The notes under the pieces were generated by a model that made no database searches, had not been told where the DNA came from, and saw nothing but the letters and a program-made list of their open reading frames with translations. DNA of 41,185 nucleotides from Mangrovicoccus sp. HB161399 (GTDB lineage: Bacteria; Pseudomonadota; Alphaproteobacteria; Rhodobacterales; Rhodobacteraceae), in contig NZ_JAATVU010000054.1 of NCBI RefSeq assembly GCF_013184745.1, positions 1-41,185 on the forward strand, written 5' to 3'. The first letter of the stretch is position 1. Each line of letters begins with the position of its first letter. The position numbers and the translations under genes were made by a program. Shown piece after piece: positions 34,747-41,185 of this stretch.

Positions 34747-35243
34747 GCCCGGAACCGATGCAAGTCGTCAAGGAACGCCGCGACGCCGCGCTGAAGGCGC
34801 TGGAGGCGCGGATCCCCTACATGCGCTTCATCGGCGCGACCATGGAGCGGCGCGGCGACGAGCTGACCGGCCTGCTGAACTACGCGCCGCACCTGATCGG
34901 CAATCCGCAGGGCCCGGCGCTGCATGGCGGCGTCACCTCGGCCTTCCTGGAGGTCACCGCGCTGATCGAGCTGGCCTGGGGGCCGCTCTGGCAGCAGATC
35001 GAGACCGGCGAGGTCACGGTCGAGGCGCTGCGCGATCCCGGCTTCCGGCTGCGCATGCCCAAGACGATCGACTTCACCACCGATTTCCTGCGGCCGGGCC
35101 TGCCGCGCGATGCCTATGCGCGGGCGCGGGTGAACCGGTCGGGCCGCCGCTATGCCTCGGTCCATGTCGAGGCCTGGCAGGACAACCGCAGCCGCCTCTT
35201 TGCCCAGGCCACCGGGCATTTCCTGATGCCGCAGGATGAGTGA
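34743..35243 (+). CDS. PaaI-type hotdog thioesterase 2
   Basis: 166 residues, second hotdog protein: QGPALHGGVTSAFLEVTALI gives the H-G-G motif with Glu rather than Asp in the following helix, and MPKTIDFTTDFLRPGLPRDA the strand region. The two may form a heteromer or act on different acyl-CoA chain lengths. Overlaps the MATE gene by eight bases, so the three genes are one operon. Confidence 0.85.
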   Translation: MSPEPMQVVKERRDAALKALEARIPYMRFIGATMERRGDELTGLLNYAPHLIGNPQGPALHGGVTSAFLEVTALIELAWGPLWQQIETGEVTVEALRDPGFRLRMPKTIDFTTDFLRPGLPRDAYARARVNRSGRRYASVHVEAWQDNRSRLFAQATGHFLMPQDE

Positions 35244-36564
35244 CGCGGTCGCGGCGGCGCCGTTGACCCATGCACGGGTCTGGCGGATCGCCGGCCCGAT
35301 GGTCCTGTCGAACGCCACCGTGCCGCTGGTCGGCGCGGTCGACACCGCCGTCGTCGGCCAGCTCGGCGCGGCCGCCCCGATCGGCGCCGTCGCAGTGGGC
35401 GCGGCGCTGCTCAACGCCTTCTACTGGATCTTCGGCTTCCTCCGGATGGGCACGACCGGCATGGCCGCGCAGGCGCTCGGCGCGGGCGACCGCGGCGAAC
35501 TGGTGGCGCTGCTCGTCCGGGCGCTGCTGATCGGCGGCGCGGCGGGGCTGGCGCTGATCGCGCTGCAGCTGCCTCTGTTCCATCTTGCCTTCGGGCTGTC
35601 CACAGCGACGCCGGACGTGCAGGAGATGGCCCGCGCCTATTGCGCGATCCGCATCTGGTCGGCCCCGGCGATCATCGCCAGCTACGGCATCATCGGCTGG
35701 CTGATCGCAAACGAGCGCGCGGGCGCCGTGCTGGTCGGGCAGGTGGCGATCAACGGCGTCAACATCCTGCTGGACCTGTGGTTCGTGCTGGGCCTCGGCT
35801 GGGGCGTCGAGGGCGTGGCCTGGGCGACTTTCGCCGCCGAATGGGCCGGGCTGGCGGTGGGCCTGTGGTTCTGCCGCGACGCCTTCCGCGGCGCTGCCTG
35901 GCGCGGGCGGGCGCGGATCTTCGACCGCGCGCGGCTGGCCAACATGGCCTCGGTCAATGCCGACATCATGATCCGCTCGGTGCTGCTGCTGTCGGTGGTG
36001 ATCAGCTTCGTCTTCTTCTTCTCGCCGGCCTTCGGCGAGGTGCCGCTGGCAGCGAACCAGATCCTGATGCAGTTCATCTCGATCACCGCCTTCGCGCTGG
36101 ACGGGCTGGCCTTCTCGGTGGAGACGCTGGTCGGCCAGGCGATGGGTGCGCGCGACCGCTGGCGGCTGCGCCGCGCCGCGGTGATGTGCAGCCAGTGGGG
36201 GCTGGCCGTCGGCGCGCTGCTGACGCTGGGCTTCGCGATGGCGGGCGGGACGCTGATCGACCTGATGACCACCGCGCCGCTGGTGCGCGAGGAGGCACGC
36301 GAATACCTGCCATGGATGGCGCTGGTGCCCGTTCTCGGCGTGGCGCCCTGGATGCTCGACGGCATCTTCATCGGCGCGACCCGCGGGCGCGACATGCGCA
36401 ACATGATGTTGGTGGCCACGGCCGTCTATTTCGGCGCCGCCTTCGCGCTGATCCCGGTCTTCGGCAATCACGGGCTCTGGGCGGCGCAATGCGTGTCCTA
36501 CATCGCCCGCGGCGCGGCGCTCGGCTTCCGCTATCCGGCGCTGGAGCGCGCCGCAGGGCGTTAG
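35236..36564 (+). CDS. MATE-family multidrug/metabolite exporter (DinF-like)
   Basis: 442 residues with about 12 transmembrane helices in two halves. Family marks include AGPMVLSNATVPLVGAVDTA near the start (as IAGPMVLSNATVPLVGAVDT), FGFLRMGTTGMAAQALGAGD, and FALDGLAFSVETLVGQAMGA at the start of the second half. DinF-subgroup proteins use H+ or Na+ gradients to expel organic cations or acids. Coupling with thioesterases suggests it exports a free acid released from CoA, which is an inference. Confidence 0.9.
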   Translation: MSDAVAAAPLTHARVWRIAGPMVLSNATVPLVGAVDTAVVGQLGAAAPIGAVAVGAALLNAFYWIFGFLRMGTTGMAAQALGAGDRGELVALLVRALLIGGAAGLALIALQLPLFHLAFGLSTATPDVQEMARAYCAIRIWSAPAIIASYGIIGWLIANERAGAVLVGQVAINGVNILLDLWFVLGLGWGVEGVAWATFAAEWAGLAVGLWFCRDAFRGAAWRGRARIFDRARLANMASVNADIMIRSVLLLSVVISFVFFFSPAFGEVPLAANQILMQFISITAFALDGLAFSVETLVGQAMGARDRWRLRRAAVMCSQWGLAVGALLTLGFAMAGGTLIDLMTTAPLVREEAREYLPWMALVPVLGVAPWMLDGIFIGATRGRDMRNMMLVATAVYFGAAFALIPVFGNHGLWAAQCVSYIARGAALGFRYPALERAAGR

Positions 36565-36631
36565 GGCTGCATTAGCGATGCTGCCGGTTTCCGGCGGATC
36601 CCTTCCCGGATTTCCGGTACGTCCGTCGTCA

Positions 36632-36651
36632 GCCCCGGCCAGCGCCGGGGC
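36632..36651. terminator. Bidirectional hairpin between convergent MATE and zapE genes
   Basis: GCCCCGGC-CAGC-GCCGGGGC, a perfect 8-bp stem in the 108-base convergent gap. No U-tract, so efficiency is uncertain. Confidence 0.5.
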
Positions 36652-36672
36652 AGGGAGGCGGAACCGGGGGCG

Positions 36673-37812
36673 TCAACCCGGATCCGTCGCCCAATCCTTG
36701 TCCTGCATCTCGCGCAGGCGGCTGGCGGAGCGCTCGAACTCGAAGCTGCCGGTGCCGTCCATGTAGAGCCGCTCCGGTTCGTCGGCGGCCGAGACGATCA
36801 GCTTGACCTTCGCCTCGTAGAGCGCGTCGACCAGCGTGACGAAGCGCTTCGCCTCGTTGAACTTCTCCATGCCCAGCCGGGGCACGTCCTCGAGGATCAG
36901 CACCCGCACGGCGCCCGCGATCGCCAGGTAGTCGCCCGGGCCCAGCATGGCGCTGCACAGATCCCAGAAGGAGGCGCGGCCGACGCCGTTGCGGAACCGC
37001 GGGATCACGACGTCGCGGCCCTTGATCTTCAGCACCAGCTCCTCGCCGCTGCGGTGGCGCTGCTCGGCCATCCGCGTTCCCTTGGTGGGCGCGTCGCCGC
37101 GCACCCGCGGCGCGCCGGTCATCTCGTGCCAGATCGCGTCGATCTTCTCGCGCGCGGCGGCGTTGGCGGGATGGAAATAGACCTGCTCGCCCGCCAGCCT
37201 GTCCTGGCGGTAATCGGTGGGAGAGACCAGTTCCCAGACCACTAGCCGTTCCTTGATCTCCTGGATGAAGGGCAGGAAGAGCTGGCGGTTCAGCCCGTCC
37301 TTATAGAGATCGTCGGGATGGCGGTTGGAGGTCGTCACCACGGTCACGCCGCGCTCGAACAGCCGCTCGAACAGGCGTCCGACGATCATTGCGTCGGTGA
37401 TGTCGGTGATGGTCATCTCGTCGAAGGCCAGCAGCCGCACGTCGTCGGCGATCTTGTCGGCGACCGGCACGACCGCGTCGGAGGCGCCCGCCTTGCGCGC
37501 CTCGTTCAGCCCGGCGTGGATTTCCTGCATGAAGGCATGGAAATGCACGCGGCGCTTGGGCACCTGCACGTGGCTGACGAAGAGGTCCATCAGGAAGGAC
37601 TTGCCGCGGCCGACGCCGCCCCAGAGATACAGCCCCTTGACCGGCTCGGGCGCCTTCTTCGATCCCAGACCGAACAGCCCGCGCTTCGGCGGCGGCGCGT
37701 TCAGCCCCGCGCGGATTCGCTCGAACTCCGGCAGGACCGCCTCCTGCGCGGAGTCCGGACGGATGGTGCCCTCTGCGGCACGGGTCGAATAGATGTACTT
37801 GAGCTCGGTCAT
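36673..37812 (-). CDS. zapE: Cell division ATPase ZapE (AFG1-like)
   Basis: 379 residues. Walker A GLYLWGGVGRGKSFLMD, then HFHAFMQEIHAGLN, Walker B RLLAFDEMTITDITDA and TSNRHPDDLYKDGLNRQLFL are the AFG1/ZapE hallmarks, and YLAIAGAVRVLILEDVPRLG lies near the C-terminus. ZapE acts at the Z-ring during constriction under stress; AFG1 homologues assist membrane protein turnover. An in-frame ATG at 37821 is an alternative start; neither has a good binding site. Divergent from lon across 313 bases. Confidence 0.92.
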   Translation of the reverse strand: MTELKYIYSTRAAEGTIRPDSAQEAVLPEFERIRAGLNAPPPKRGLFGLGSKKAPEPVKGLYLWGGVGRGKSFLMDLFVSHVQVPKRRVHFHAFMQEIHAGLNEARKAGASDAVVPVADKIADDVRLLAFDEMTITDITDAMIVGRLFERLFERGVTVVTTSNRHPDDLYKDGLNRQLFLPFIQEIKERLVVWELVSPTDYRQDRLAGEQVYFHPANAAAREKIDAIWHEMTGAPRVRGDAPTKGTRMAEQRHRSGEELVLKIKGRDVVIPRFRNGVGRASFWDLCSAMLGPGDYLAIAGAVRVLILEDVPRLGMEKFNEAKRFVTLVDALYEAKVKLIVSAADEPERLYMDGTGSFEFERSASRLREMQDKDWATDPG

Positions 37813-38025
37813 GCGCCGCATTTAGCGCGGAAGCGCCGCAGGGGGAACCGCCATTGTGCCGCGCTGCCGCATCCGCGGGACGCGCGGGAAAGGGGCGCTG
37901 CGGCTAAATTTCAGCCGCTTCGCAAGGCCCTGTTAACCTTGTCCCGAAGGCTCCGGAAATGTCTCCGGGGCCATCTTGCCAGCGCCCTGCATTCCATCCA
38001 TGGTGGTGGGCAGGCTCTGGCGATG

Positions 38026-38059
38026 CTTGAAAGACCGGGAGCTTCGTACCATGTACGAA
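38026..38059 (+). promoter_or_regulatory. Heat-shock-type promoter of lon with a palindrome over the -10
   Basis: CTTGAAA (38026-38032) and ACCATGT (38048-38054), 15 bases apart, match the sigma-32/RpoH pattern CTTGAA ... CCCATNT well. Overlapping the -10 is a perfect inverted repeat TTCGTAC-CAT-GTACGAA (38043-38059). The promoter fits lon being a heat-shock gene; the palindrome could bind a further repressor. The rest of the 37813-38125 gap has a GCGGCT/AGCCGC stem at 37900-37918 and nothing else clear. Confidence 0.6.
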
Positions 38060-38125
38060 ACCTTACCGGAGAGGAGGGAGTTGCCTAGCCTAGGGACTCC
38101 CGTCCGCTGCCACGAAGGATGAACC

Positions 38126-40534
<2,409 letters not shown>

Positions 40535-40574
40535 TCGAGGCGCGGCCTGCTGCGCCCCGGACACGGACATCCAG

Positions 40575-40604
40575 CGCCCCCGCCTTTCCGGCGGGGGCGT
40601 TTCC
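40575..40604 (+). terminator. Rho-independent terminator of lon
   Basis: CGCCCCCGCC-TTTCC-GGCGGGGGCG, perfect 10-bp stem with a 5-base loop, followed by TTTCC, 40 bases after the lon stop. Confidence 0.8.
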
Positions 40605-41168
40605 GCATCGGCGGGATGCTTGGCGGCGGACGGGTCCAGGCTGCCATCCTTGGGCATTGGAGCACCGAGAGAGTTGACGCGGCTGGCGAAAGGCTGGCGG
40701 CGGGCAGCATTGCCCAGGGCGACAGGTCGATGCACCCGGCTATCGCGATGCCGCGGGCCTGCACGACCGCGGGCGACAGATTTTGGTGGAAATCCCACGC
40801 ATGCCCGCGTCGCCGCTCCCGTGGAAACGGCTCCGAGCCTGCGCGATGGCGCTCCGAATGCTCCAGCGTTCCTGGCGCCATGCGGAACAACGTTCCAACT
40901 TTGGGTCCTTTTCGTCTGCTGCGCGGTTTTTCGACGGCATCGGCATGCTGCGGACACTGGAGCGGCCCGTCACCGAGCTCGAGCGGCAGGTCGGCGAAGC
41001 CGAGCGCAACCGCCGGGCAGAGAGGGTCCCGAACCGCCGCCTGCTTGCGGCTTTGGCTCAGCATTGAAAAGTCCCCCGGCATCCGGGCGATAGGCTCTGA
41101 AAGGGGGCTCTGACTCAATTTTGATGCAGGCCGCGCATTCGGGGCACCTATCTTTCTGACGTAAGTTC
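40605..41168. other. Stretch without a confident gene
   Basis: About 560 bases between the lon terminator and a ribosome binding site at the right edge. Several short open frames exist on both strands (for example 40783-41067 on +, 40740-41009 on -), none with a recognised family, a good start or coherent composition. It is slightly less GC-rich around 40880-40930 than its surroundings. It may be a degraded insertion or simply a long promoter region. Confidence 0.5.
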
Positions 41169-41174
41169 AGGAGG
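41169..41174 (+). promoter_or_regulatory. Ribosome binding site of a gene starting at the window edge
   Basis: AGGAGG followed nine bases later by AT at the last two positions, so an ATG probably begins at 41184. In many proteobacteria the gene behind lon is hup, encoding the DNA-binding protein HU; that identity is inferred from gene order only. Confidence 0.55.
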
Positions 41175-41185
41175 ATAAGCGAGAT

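Noticed and set aside
38051-38122. 23-codon leader peptide before lon (ATG at 38051)
   Set aside because: Its start lies within the promoter -10 and palindrome, so it would not be transcribed from that promoter.
40740-41067. Small proteins on either strand after lon
   Set aside because: No ribosome binding site of quality, no family resemblance, and competing frames on both strands.

Overview
The window is GC-rich with short intergenic gaps and many ATGA stop/start overlaps. Gene content (DMSP lyase dddL with acuI, a DmdC-type acyl-CoA dehydrogenase, Tat-exported amide enzymes, a BMP-type ABC importer, lon) points to an alphaproteobacterium of the Rhodobacterales/Roseobacter kind. This assignment is an inference from gene content. 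No RNA genes, CRISPR arrays, prophage or intact insertion sequences were seen.

Layout. 1-719: frameshifted remnant of an IS5-family transposase. 827-8590 (minus): a tightly overlapping five-gene operon encoding a berberine-bridge-type FAD oxidase, a protein resembling the N-terminal part of LodA/GoxA quinoprotein oxidases, a LodA-C-terminal-like segment fused to a VioB-type ferritin-like domain, a radical SAM/SPASM protein and a LodB/QhpG-like flavoprotein. This is the best candidate for an undescribed system: an apparently split tryptophylquinone-type oxidase with two candidate maturases. 8842-10551: acuI-dddL, DMSP cleavage and acrylyl-CoA detoxification. 10590-14668: two divergent acetamidase/formamidase genes, one Tat-exported and one fused behind an AraC-type regulator, sharing a promoter region rich in repeated palindromes. 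14659-23081: a LysR regulator and a divergent eight-gene operon with a BMP-family ABC importer, formamidase AmiF, two isochorismatase-fold amidohydrolases (one very like biuret hydrolase) and a cupin, together suggesting import and hydrolysis of small amides for nitrogen.

23096-31306 is mixed: a delta-class carbonic anhydrase, msrB, a cation/proton antiporter coupled to an AraC regulator, an unrecognised 536-residue protein, a PhnM-like amidohydrolase without its metal ligands, pterin-4a-carbinolamine dehydratase and an SseB-like protein. 31356-36564: a DmdC-like acyl-CoA dehydrogenase, two paralogous MerR regulators, two hotdog thioesterases and a MATE exporter, suggesting an acyl-CoA module with shared operator-like sequences. 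36673-41185: zapE, lon with a heat-shock-like promoter, a strong terminator, an uninterpreted stretch, and a ribosome binding site for a gene starting at the right edge.
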